Part shown: positions 13,395-19,521 of the stretch, piece after piece | Position numbering within the stretch: position 1 is the stretch's first letter | Layout of the letters: each line of letters opens with the position of its first letter | Assembly (NCBI GenBank): GCA_022865445.1 | Contig: JALHSX010000035.1 | Span: 1 to 19,521 of the forward strand | Length of the DNA stretch: 19,521 nt | Direction: 5' to 3' | From: Thermoplasmata archaeon | Lineage (GTDB): Archaea > Thermoplasmatota > Thermoplasmata > UBA10834 | Position numbers and translations under genes: made by a program | The notes under the pieces: model-generated | Databases searched by the model: none | What the model saw: only the letters and a program-made list of their open reading frames with translations | Told to the model about the DNA's origin: nothing

Positions 13395-14621
13395 ATGACA
13401 GCCAAGAAGATGCTCATGATCGTATGCGACGGCCTCTCCGACAGGCCAGTGAGAGAGTTGGACAACAAGACCCCCCTTCAATTCGCGAAGAAGCCCGCAA
13501 TGGATGCACTCTCAAGGCACGGTGTCAACGGCACCATGGACGTTGTTGGACCTGGTGTCATCCCTGGAAGCGACACTGCGCATCTCGCCCTCTTTGGATA
13601 TGACCCGTACGCGGTCTACACCGGGCGTGGCCCGCTCGAAGCAGCGGGTGCGGGCGTCGCTCTGGATAGAGGTGACGTTGCTTTCAGATGCAACTTCGCC
13701 ACTGTTGACAAGAACGGCATGATCACGGACAGACGGGCTGGGCGCATCAAGTCCGGGACCGACGAACTGGCCAGGGCGATAACTGGTATGGAAATCGACG
13801 GTGTCGAGATCATATTCAAGGAAGGATCGGAGCACAGGGGTGTTCTCGTCCTCAAGGGAAAGGGCCTGGACCATAGGGTCTCGGATATCGACCCTCACCG
13901 CGAGGGCCGTGTCCTGGAATCAAGGCCCCTGTCGCCAAAGGCGGAGAAGACGGCGAAGGTAGTGAACCAGTTCGTGAAGAACTCCTCAGCGATACTCGCA
14001 GCCAGTCGTGTCAACATGCAGAGGGTGAAAGATGGACTCCCTCCAGCGAACATCATCCTTCCGAGGGGAGCGGGCAGCACTAGAGCGCTCGAACCTTTGA
14101 CCGACCGCTATGGAATCACTTGTGCCGCAGTCGCGGGCGTGACACTTGTGAAGGGAATCTGCCGCATCGTGGGCATGGATGTGCCTGATGTCGCCGGGGC
14201 GACGGGAGGTCTGGATACGGACTACAAGGCGAAGGCCGACGCCGCTCTCAGACTGCTGCAGAACCACGACTTCGTTTTCGTGAACGTCAAAGCGGGCGAT
14301 ATCGCCGGCCACGATGGCGATTTCCGAATGAAGGTTCGCGTGGTAGAGAGCATCGACATGATGCTGGGCATCATGCTGAAGGACATGAAGGAGGATGTCG
14401 TCGTTGCCTTGACCTGCGATCATTCGACGCCCGTCGTTGTCAAGGAGCACAGCGCAGACCCTGTCCCGATCGCAATCTCGGGAGGCGGCGCTCGCGTTGA
14501 CGGAGTGCGCGAGTTCGACGAGATATCATGCGCCTCTGGTGCTCTCGGAAGAATGAGGGGCATGGACTTGATGCCAACGATGTTGGGAATGGCGGACCGC
14601 GCGAGAAAATTCGGAGCTTAG
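13395..14621 (+). CDS. apgM: 2,3-bisphosphoglycerate-independent phosphoglycerate mutase, archaeal ApgM type
   Basis: Interconverts 3- and 2-phosphoglycerate in glycolysis and gluconeogenesis; cytoplasmic, metal dependent, alkaline phosphatase superfamily. The 408 aa length is that of ApgM (bacterial GpmI is about 510). Asp12 in IVCDGLSDRP and the nucleophile Ser59 in PGSDTAHLALFGYDP are present, as are the second metal cluster residues Asp302/His306 in GDIAGHDGD, Asp342-His343 in CDHSTP, and His352. The intervening domain begins with YTGRGPLEAAGAG. ATG 13395 has no ribosome site but sits the right distance from a TATA box for a leaderless message. It is the only gene on its transcript as far as visible, convergent with the MIP18 gene (14 nt between stops). 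Confidence 0.96.
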   Translation: MTAKKMLMIVCDGLSDRPVRELDNKTPLQFAKKPAMDALSRHGVNGTMDVVGPGVIPGSDTAHLALFGYDPYAVYTGRGPLEAAGAGVALDRGDVAFRCNFATVDKNGMITDRRAGRIKSGTDELARAITGMEIDGVEIIFKEGSEHRGVLVLKGKGLDHRVSDIDPHREGRVLESRPLSPKAEKTAKVVNQFVKNSSAILAASRVNMQRVKDGLPPANIILPRGAGSTRALEPLTDRYGITCAAVAGVTLVKGICRIVGMDVPDVAGATGGLDTDYKAKADAALRLLQNHDFVFVNVKAGDIAGHDGDFRMKVRVVESIDMMLGIMLKDMKEDVVVALTCDHSTPVVVKEHSADPVPIAISGGGARVDGVREFDEISCASGALGRMRGMDLMPTMLGMADRARKFGA

Positions 14622-14624
14622 TGT

Positions 14625-14642
14625 GACCTGAAGTTTCAGGTC
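14625..14642. terminator. Short palindrome between convergent apgM and MIP18 genes
   Basis: GACCTGAA (14625-14632) and TTCAGGTC (14635-14642) form an exact 8-bp inverted repeat with a 2-nt centre, realistically 7 bp with a 4-nt loop. It begins 4 nt after the apgM stop and overlaps the last codons of the opposing gene. The symmetric position suggests a shared 3'-end structure, but no T-run follows, so termination is only a guess. Confidence 0.35.
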
Positions 14643-14917
14643 CCCTTCAGGGTCTTGTTGATCTGGTCTTCCATCACGTGACCCACGACTTTCACATCGG
14701 CCTTCTGGACGCCCTTGAGATCCTCCAGCCTCCGCTTGATGTTATGTGCGAGCTGAATGCCCAGAGGACAGAACGGGGATGTGGGTCTGAAAGTCAGGCT
14801 CACCGATTTGCCTGTCACCTTGAGGTCGGAAATCAATCCCATATCGTAGACGCTCAAGTTGGTGTGCGGATCGATGATCTCTTTGAGCATCAATATGACA
14901 TCTTTCTCTGTCGGCAT
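14636..14917 (-). CDS. MIP18/DUF59-family iron-sulfur cluster assembly protein (SufT/PaaD-like)
   Basis: Family members help insert or mature Fe-S clusters. The 93 aa protein is a single compact domain: IIDPHTNLSVYDMGLI (14-29; homologues have DPE...IVDLGLI), VSLTFRPTSPFCPLG (39-53) with the conserved Cys50 in the place of the family's reactive cysteine, and a C-terminal amphipathic half (VKVVGHVMEDQI). Length is typical for stand-alone members. ATG 14917 is the first in frame after a TATA-like TTAAT near 14978-14982. It lies 88 nt downstream of the HTH_10 regulator on the same strand, with its own candidate promoter. No suf or other Fe-S gene is in the window; the radical SAM protein further along would be a possible client. 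Confidence 0.88.
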   Translation of the reverse strand: MPTEKDVILMLKEIIDPHTNLSVYDMGLISDLKVTGKSVSLTFRPTSPFCPLGIQLAHNIKRRLEDLKGVQKADVKVVGHVMEDQINKTLKGT

Positions 14918-14975
14918 CTTGTGATCGCCTGCTCCCTTCTGCTGGGCCCTTTGTTGTCGTACCTTTCAAGCTCTA

Positions 14976-14984
14976 GATTAAGTT
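14976..14984 (-). promoter_or_regulatory. Putative TATA box of the MIP18-family gene
   Basis: AACTTAATC on the minus strand, TSS expected near 14952, leader about 35 nt. Confidence 0.35.
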
Positions 14985-15005
14985 AACGCATTTGTCTTCT
15001 GGTCG

Positions 15006-15647
15006 TCAGATGGAGTGTCTCTGCTTCTTGAAGTAGTCTAGGACGATTTTCCTCTGTCCTTTTCGCAGTATCTCGGACAATGTCGACGGGGATACTTCGA
15101 ACATGCGCGCCAGCTCTCTGAGGCTTATCCTCTTCGGGTAGTCGAAGTAGCCTCTGTCAAAAGCCACATGGGTGATCTTGTCCTGCCGGTCGGTCAGGCT
15201 CTCTTTGTCGTCAATCTTGGTAAGCTTGATGAGCTCCGCCTCGACGCTCTTGCTCTTGAGGTGGTCGAGTATTCCCTTGAGGACTTCCTTCTCGCTCAGA
15301 ACCAGGGTCCACTCGACCTTTCCTCCGCTCTTCGTCTCAGCGGATATCAGGAAAACATCCGAATCGGTGAGGATCCTGCAGATGTCGCATCTCGAGGTGG
15401 TGACAGCGCCAATCACCTTGCCCTTCTCCGTGATAGTTGTGTCCACCTTGGAGACTAGGGGGTTCTTCCTGATGTCTTTCAGGACCTCCTCCATTATGTC
15501 CTGAGGCCCTGAGATCTCGACGAGGTCCTTGACTCCTCTGTCGGAGTATGGCACCCTCTCGATCACCTTGATGCTCACTGGATGTTTCTCAGGGATTTCG
15601 CTCATCCAGTTCTTAGGGATCTTGAGAGATATGACTGCTTCCATCAT
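15006..15647 (-). CDS. Bat-like HTH_10 transcriptional regulator with CxxC motif
   Basis: Archaeal transcription regulator. The C-terminal segment (about 151-208) is a clear HTH_10 (bacterio-opsin activator type) domain: LTDRQDKITHVAFDRGYFDYPKRI, then a helix-turn-helix SLRELARMFEVSPSTLSEILRKGQRK. The N-terminal 145 residues resemble the alpha/beta sensing region seen in such archaeal regulators (VISLKIPKNWMSEIP) and contain CDIC (Cys87, Cys90), which could bind metal or respond to redox. I set the start at ATG 15647 (MMEAVISLKIP), giving 213 aa; an in-frame ATG at 15701 falls inside a minus-strand TATA box (15699-15708), so it is unlikely to be transcribed. Divergent from nreA over 158 nt. 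The signal and targets are unknown; autoregulation or control of nreA is possible. Confidence 0.88.
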   Translation of the reverse strand: MMEAVISLKIPKNWMSEIPEKHPVSIKVIERVPYSDRGVKDLVEISGPQDIMEEVLKDIRKNPLVSKVDTTITEKGKVIGAVTTSRCDICRILTDSDVFLISAETKSGGKVEWTLVLSEKEVLKGILDHLKSKSVEAELIKLTKIDDKESLTDRQDKITHVAFDRGYFDYPKRISLRELARMFEVSPSTLSEILRKGQRKIVLDYFKKQRHSI

Positions 15648-15698
15648 CGACTGACACCGCCCCCCGAACCGAAGACGAACAGTTGGAACTGAGTCGTG

Positions 15699-15708
15699 CA
15701 TATATCTA
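15699..15708 (-). promoter_or_regulatory. TATA box of the HTH_10 regulator gene
   Basis: TAGATATATG on the minus strand. Expected TSS near 15677 gives a leader of about 30 nt before ATG 15647 and excludes the upstream ATG at 15701. Confidence 0.55.
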
Positions 15709-15774
15709 CTTTAAGGTGCGCCAAGAATCGATTGGGTTGGGGTGTTTGTACTTTCGCTTGTCCCATCCTCCTCC

Positions 15775-15782
15775 TTATCTAT
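15775..15782 (+). promoter_or_regulatory. Putative TATA box of nreA
   Basis: TTATCTAT, 24 nt before the ATG at 15806: spacing for a leaderless or nearly leaderless transcript. No Shine-Dalgarno is seen before that ATG. Confidence 0.45.
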
Positions 15783-15805
15783 CCTCTTTGAGTTTACGAG
15801 CCAGG

Positions 15806-17119
15806 ATGGATCTATCTTCTTTCAGCCGCTCAAATGCCATGGTCGATAGCTCATCCATTTTCGACGAACTGCTAACACTTGATGGTGTTTCGGCTAGATC
15901 CTCGAGATGCGTCTACTGCAAAGGTTCGAAGATGCTCTGCGGCAAGGAGAGATGCTCTGTCGTAGCGCGATTCTACTCCGCGTCCAAGACAAGGTCTCAG
16001 ATTGACACCACCACTTTGGAAGGTTCCTGCCCACCGAGCGTTTTCGTCGGGAGAATGGGATATCCAGATGTCGCCATAGGACCGATGATCCCACCCGTCC
16101 ATGGTGATACATCCCTCCTCGACACACCGGAGAGATGGGTCGGGCTGCCCATTGACGACATCATCGATTTCAGGTCGACCCTCGTGAGGGGAATGCACAG
16201 GGTGAACGTCGGCGATGTCGAGAACCCGAACAAGCTCGTCACGAAGACCAGGGATCTTGCACTTGCCCGCAATCCTCCTGAGGTGATCGCCGAGTTCCTG
16301 AGAAAACCGACTGGCAGGCTGACAGTCGATGACGACGTCCAGCCATTTGGCCCATCAGCACCTCTGAGCAAGTTCGATGTCTCCAACTGCAGGTTCGACA
16401 ACAGACTCGAGAAAGCATTCTTTGACACGGACATGAGGGCGCGTGACGCTCTGGTTACATTGTACAATCAAGGGACTCTGGTGTCCCAGATACAGCGCGC
16501 GTTCAGCATCGGGGCCTTCGGGGTCGGCAAGCGCAGACGTTTCGTGCCAACCCGTTGGAGCATCACGGCCGTGGATTCCAACCTCGGCCTGCACATGCTC
16601 GAGACGACGAAAACCTACCCGACCATCAACGAATATCGAATCTACGAAACCACTAGCCTGGACAACCGCTGGGCGATAATGATGATGCCTACGTCTTGGA
16701 GATATGAACTCATAGAGGCTTGGTATCCCAAAACTGCATGGAATCCTAACAGCGACAGGATCGCCATCATGTCCGATTGGGAGTTCTTCGACGGAAGGAC
16801 GACCTATGCAAGCATAGGAGGCTGCTACTACGCTGCCAGACTCGCGGTCAATGAACTGCTGCAGAGGGAACGCAGACAGGCCGGAGTGTCAATCATGCGA
16901 GAGGCACACCCAGGATACATCCTGCCCGTGGGTGTCTGGAACGTCAGGGAGAATGTTCGCGCGGCCCTGAGGACGACCCCGAAACGATTCGCGACCCTTA
17001 GGGAAGCATTGACGCACGTCTCCACAATCATGGACATACCTGTCTCGAGATGGATTAAGAACAGTGCCATTCTCAAGGACGCTCTCTATCAGAAGCGTGT
17101 TGACGACCTCTGGATGTGA
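15806..17119 (+). CDS. nreA: DNA repair protein NreA
   Basis: Archaeal Nre-family protein; in Haloferax, NreA has been linked to repair of alkylation damage and carries a PCNA-binding tail. The 437 aa protein starts with a cysteine cluster (Cys35, Cys38, Cys45, Cys50; CVYCKGSKMLCGKERC), then the family core: PPSVFVGRMGYPDVAIGP (about 77-94), the RSTLVRG segment, VGKRRRFVPTRWSITAVD and the C-terminal domain with IMMMPTSWRYELIEAW. The last residues QKRVDDLWM fit a PIP box (Qxx-hydrophobic-xx-two large residues), as expected for a PCNA partner. I prefer ATG 15806 over the in-frame ATG at 15683 because the upstream 41 codons overlap both promoters and look non-coding; ATG 15839 is an alternative. 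The next gene begins 1 nt after the stop, so the pair is an operon. Confidence 0.93.
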   Translation: MDLSSFSRSNAMVDSSSIFDELLTLDGVSARSSRCVYCKGSKMLCGKERCSVVARFYSASKTRSQIDTTTLEGSCPPSVFVGRMGYPDVAIGPMIPPVHGDTSLLDTPERWVGLPIDDIIDFRSTLVRGMHRVNVGDVENPNKLVTKTRDLALARNPPEVIAEFLRKPTGRLTVDDDVQPFGPSAPLSKFDVSNCRFDNRLEKAFFDTDMRARDALVTLYNQGTLVSQIQRAFSIGAFGVGKRRRFVPTRWSITAVDSNLGLHMLETTKTYPTINEYRIYETTSLDNRWAIMMMPTSWRYELIEAWYPKTAWNPNSDRIAIMSDWEFFDGRTTYASIGGCYYAARLAVNELLQRERRQAGVSIMREAHPGYILPVGVWNVRENVRAALRTTPKRFATLREALTHVSTIMDIPVSRWIKNSAILKDALYQKRVDDLWM

Positions 17120-17120
17120 G

Positions 17121-17915
17121 ATGGTGGCCGTCAGGTTGGTTGAGTGCAAGAGCGCAATCTCTCGCTCAAGGCTGCCAGGCTTGGACTGGGCCATCAACCC
17201 GTACCGAGGGTGCGCGCATGCTTGTCGATACTGCTATGCGCAGGATGTGACCAGGTTCGAGATGGACAAGGACTGGGGAAGTGTAATCGAGGCGAAGATC
17301 AACATCGTGTCAAGGCTGAAGAAGGAGCTCGAGAAGGGGACTGAGGGAGTCTACGGCATAGGAACGGTGACAGATCCCTATCAGCCCGCCGAGAGAGAGT
17401 ACGAGCTTACGAGAGGATGCTTGGTCCTTCTGAAACGGGCGAATGCGAGGGTGAGCATCCTCACCAAGTCCGACCTGGTCCTTCGCGACCTGGACGTTCT
17501 GGCTGGTTGGGAGGGCGCTGAGGTAGGAATTAGCATAGGCTGCCCCGACGACGATGTTGCGGCGATCACTGAACCAGGTGCGTGCCCTCCCAGCCGACGG
17601 TTCGAGACCTTGGCGGAACTCTCAAGAGCCGACATATCGAGCTACCTAATGGCCGCTCCTATCCTTCCCGGTGTCTGCGATTCAGAAGAGTCGCTCAAGG
17701 ATTTGGTCGCCAGGGCCGGCGGCGTCGGCGTGCGCAAGATCATTTGGGACGTCTTCAACCCCAGACCATTGGCGACATCTCGCCTCAGCCGTGCATTGAC
17801 CTCGCGTGGACTAGCTGCTTATCCGCGGCACAAAGGGGAACGAATCGCTGCTATGCGCTTGGTCCTGAATCGCGAGTGCTCGTCACGCAGGATCGAGTTC
17901 GCGGATGCCTTCTGA
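17121..17915 (+). CDS. Radical SAM protein, spore photoproduct lyase-like (SPL/Rv2578c group)
   Basis: Radical SAM enzyme using a 4Fe-4S cluster to cleave S-adenosylmethionine. The 264 aa protein has the cluster motif Cys31-x3-Cys35-x2-Cys38 in INPYRGCAHACRYCYAQ, the wording characteristic of the SPL-like group, followed by further TIM-barrel strands (VYGIGTVTDPYQPAERE, RVSILTKSDLVLRDLD, SIGCPDDD). No extra C-terminal cluster domain is present, and the characteristic photolesion-binding residues of true spore photoproduct lyase cannot be verified by eye, so the substrate is open. The start at 17121 lies 1 nt after the nreA stop; an ATG at 17064 would overlap nreA by 56 nt and is disfavoured by alignment (VECKSAISRSRLPG is the usual N-terminus). 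Translational coupling with nreA suggests a nucleic-acid role. Confidence 0.88.
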   Translation: MVAVRLVECKSAISRSRLPGLDWAINPYRGCAHACRYCYAQDVTRFEMDKDWGSVIEAKINIVSRLKKELEKGTEGVYGIGTVTDPYQPAEREYELTRGCLVLLKRANARVSILTKSDLVLRDLDVLAGWEGAEVGISIGCPDDDVAAITEPGACPPSRRFETLAELSRADISSYLMAAPILPGVCDSEESLKDLVARAGGVGVRKIIWDVFNPRPLATSRLSRALTSRGLAAYPRHKGERIAAMRLVLNRECSSRRIEFADAF

Positions 17916-17977
17916 GCGCTGAAAAGAAAGAGATTCTGGAAGGGGTTTCGGGGTTTCGCGTCTTGGAGTTCCGAGGA

Positions 17978-19120
17978 TCATCCTCTGAACGGTGATTGGA
18001 CAATCACATCCAACGTTGGTTTGTAGATCAACGTCACGGTGTAATCCCTTGCTGGGTTGAACTTCCCGCCACTCGTTGTGAACGTGAAGTAGTCTGTCAG
18101 ATTCGTCAACCCGTTGCCAGCGAGATCGGTCACGTTCAGGAACACGGTCAGCGAACCCAAAGTCATTGGACCAAACTCAGTCGTGTTGGCCACGCCGCCA
18201 TTCAGGCCGCCCACTTCGAGTGACCAATTCACCATCTCCGTGCCATCAGTCAGATGCACGGTCACGTTGTCCCAGGAGAGGGCGCCGGTCGGCTCGCTGC
18301 ATGTCCATTTGATTCCCACGCCACCGGGCAAGTTGGTACGCCCAATCGTCATTGTTGGTGCCGCGGGTATGATGGGAATGACTGCGCTTGCGTTCTTTGC
18401 AGCGCCATTGTATGTGGCTGTCACGTTCAACCAGGCAGTTCCCGTGATGTTCGCTGTGAGATTCACGGACGGTCCTGTGGTTGAATTGAGCGTGTAGTTG
18501 ACCGTCGGAATTCCCTCCAACGTCCACGAATATACCAGTCCAAGAATCGGGTCTCCGAGTGAGTCTATCGCGCTCGAAGTGAAGATTTGCACCCGATCAT
18601 AGACGAGGGTTATCGCCGAAGGTTCTACCGAGACCGACGCGAGCGTCGGCGGGTTGATTGTGAGTTGGACTGATGTGTTGCTTGTGTACGATATCTCGTC
18701 GACGACATAGGTTACGTCGCATGTGATGAGCCCATCTCCAGCAACGCGACCAGCAGTGAAAGTCGTCTCACGCTGCGCTGTACTGGAAAATGAGCCCAAC
18801 GCGGAGTCGTTGACCTGCCATAGGTACTGAACGTCCGAAGAGCCATCGATCGATTCTCCGTTCCAAGTGGTGTTTGCCCACATAGACACAATCGAACCGG
18901 CGGCAACGCCATCAACATCTGGATGCACTTCTACAGCTAGATTCGTATCTTCCTCTTCGCCTTTGTACATCGAGTAGGACACTGCCGCTAGGACGACCAG
19001 CACTATGACCGCAACAGGGAACAGCAGCATTATCGGGTCGATTTTGCGACCAGACCACGCGCTCCTTCCCTTTGGCTCTTTAGCTTCCATCGATCCTTCT
19101 GGGCTCTTTTGCTGTTCCAT
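17978..19120 (-). CDS. Membrane-anchored, Ig-like, sequon-rich surface protein of unknown function
   Basis: I do not recognise a named family. The 380 aa protein has a charged cytoplasmic head (about 1-28), one membrane helix (about 29-51) and a long extracytoplasmic part rich in Thr, Ser, Val and Asn that reads as three or so Ig/PKD-like beta-sandwich repeats (VEVHPDVDGVAAGSIVSMWA; ASVSVEPSAITLVYDRVQIF; PTMTIGRTNLPGGVGIKW). There are 14 N-x-S/T sequons, suggesting heavy N-glycosylation. No catalytic motif or sorting signal is evident. The topology is that of a signal-anchored (N-in) protein. ATG 19120 has GAGGT 4 nt and GGAGG 10 nt upstream. Single gene, divergent from the thermosome gene (176-nt gap) and convergent with the radical SAM gene (62-nt gap). 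Possibly an envelope or adhesion protein. Confidence 0.8.
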   Translation of the reverse strand: MEQQKSPEGSMEAKEPKGRSAWSGRKIDPIMLLFPVAVIVLVVLAAVSYSMYKGEEEDTNLAVEVHPDVDGVAAGSIVSMWANTTWNGESIDGSSDVQYLWQVNDSALGSFSSTAQRETTFTAGRVAGDGLITCDVTYVVDEISYTSNTSVQLTINPPTLASVSVEPSAITLVYDRVQIFTSSAIDSLGDPILGLVYSWTLEGIPTVNYTLNSTTGPSVNLTANITGTAWLNVTATYNGAAKNASAVIPIIPAAPTMTIGRTNLPGGVGIKWTCSEPTGALSWDNVTVHLTDGTEMVNWSLEVGGLNGGVANTTEFGPMTLGSLTVFLNVTDLAGNGLTNLTDYFTFTTSGGKFNPARDYTVTLIYKPTLDVIVQSPFRG

Positions 19121-19252
19121 GATACCTCATCCTCCGTTTCGCTATTCTCGGCTCAAAACAGTCTGCCTGACCATTAGACCGGGACTATTTGATGCTATCC
19201 AGTAATTTCGCATCTTATGCACCAACATAGGCATTGGACCATGGCATAACGA

Positions 19253-19259
19253 TTATATA
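19253..19259 (+). promoter_or_regulatory. TATA box of the thermosome gene
   Basis: TTATATA preceded by ATAACGA (possible BRE), with a TSS expected near 19282. A second AT patch (AGTATATTC, 19268-19276) lies between it and the start. The ribosome site GGAGG at 19284-19288 is 8 nt before the ATG. Confidence 0.6.
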
Positions 19260-19296
19260 GAAGCTCTAGTATATTCGAGTTCTGGAGGCATAATTA

Positions 19297-19521
19297 ATGT
19301 TGGGAGGCCAATCCGTAATAGTACTCCGAGAAGGGACGGAATCGACGAAGGGCAAGACTGCACACAGCAACAACATAATGGCAGCTAGAGCCGTCGCCGA
19401 CGCCGTTAGAAGCACCCTGGGTCCGAAGGGCATGGACAAGATGCTCGTGGACAGCATGGGTGATATCGTGATCACCAATGACGGTGCAACGATACTGAAG
19501 GAACTGGATATTGAACACCCC
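19297..19521 (+). CDS. Thermosome subunit (group II chaperonin), N-terminal part only
   Basis: ATP-dependent cytosolic protein-folding chamber subunit. Only the first 75 of about 540-550 residues are in the window. They contain the equatorial-domain signatures of group II chaperonins: NNIMAARAVADAVRSTLGPKGMDKML (about 25-50) with the nucleotide-binding LGPKGMDKM, and ITNDGATILKELDI (about 59-72), which holds the NDGAT phosphate loop. The start at ATG 19297 is fixed by GGAGG at 8 nt spacing and by the usual N-terminus. The reading frame stays open to the last base. Whether it is the alpha or beta subunit cannot be told from this fragment. Confidence 0.95.
   Translation, partial: MLGGQSVIVLREGTESTKGKTAHSNNIMAARAVADAVRSTLGPKGMDKMLVDSMGDIVITNDGATILKELDIEHP

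Noticed and set aside
15683..15805. The 41-codon N-terminal extension of nreA
   Set aside because: It overlaps TATA boxes for both divergent genes and lacks similarity to NreA N-termini; ATG 15806 fits a leaderless start.
1..19521. CRISPR array, insertion sequence or prophage segment
   Set aside because: No regularly spaced direct repeats, terminal inverted repeats, transposase or phage genes were seen.

Overview
The window looks like a piece of an archaeal chromosome, most probably from the Thermoplasmatota (an inference from gene content, not a phylogeny). Archaea-specific genes include a bifunctional fructose-1,6-bisphosphate aldolase/phosphatase, archaeal-type triosephosphate isomerase, archaeal DnaG, ApgM-type phosphoglycerate mutase, NreA, a Bat-like HTH_10 regulator and a thermosome subunit. 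Promoters are TATA-type, Shine-Dalgarno sites are mixed with apparently leaderless genes, and GTG/TTG starts occur. No integrase, transposase, phage gene or CRISPR array was seen; this reads as ordinary core chromosome with a few unusual accessory domains.

Layout: 1-1191 (-) aspartyl-tRNA synthetase, its C-terminus cut by the window edge; 1326-2594 (+) CPA2-type cation:proton antiporter; 2608-3507 (-) EamA/DMT transporter; 3560-4975 (-) CoA-binding alpha subunit of an ADP-forming acyl-CoA synthetase; 5216-7044 (+) gluconeogenic pair FBP aldolase/phosphatase and triosephosphate isomerase; 7100-9274 (+) exported lamin-tail/phospholipase D/PKD surface protein; 9285-9728 (+) GNAT acetyltransferase; 9738-12568 (-) dnaG followed by a LonB-like ATPase that lacks the protease domain and carries a zinc ribbon; 12601-12717 a strongly structured intergenic element in front of dnaG; 12866-13108 (-) small ubiquitin/ThiS-like protein; 13233-13319 (+) tRNA-Ser(CGA); 13395-14621 (+) ApgM; 14636-14917 (-) MIP18/DUF59 Fe-S assembly factor; 15006-15647 (-) HTH_10 regulator; 15806-17915 (+) nreA with a spore-photoproduct-lyase-like radical SAM gene; 17978-19120 (-) membrane-anchored, sequon-rich surface protein; 19297-19521 (+) start of a thermosome gene, cut by the window edge.

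Working together: TIM and FBP aldolase/phosphatase form the triose-to-fructose-6-phosphate end of gluconeogenesis, and ApgM is another enzyme of the same trunk pathway. nreA and the radical SAM gene are separated by one base and probably act together in DNA repair. dnaG and the ATPase are 5 nt apart and probably co-transcribed. The items most worth following are the soluble zinc-ribbon LonB-like ATPase coupled to dnaG, the structured and possibly switching RNA element ahead of dnaG, and the nreA/radical SAM pair. All intergenic gaps are under 300 bases; the largest are 12569-12865 (structured element) and 4976-5215 (divergent promoters).
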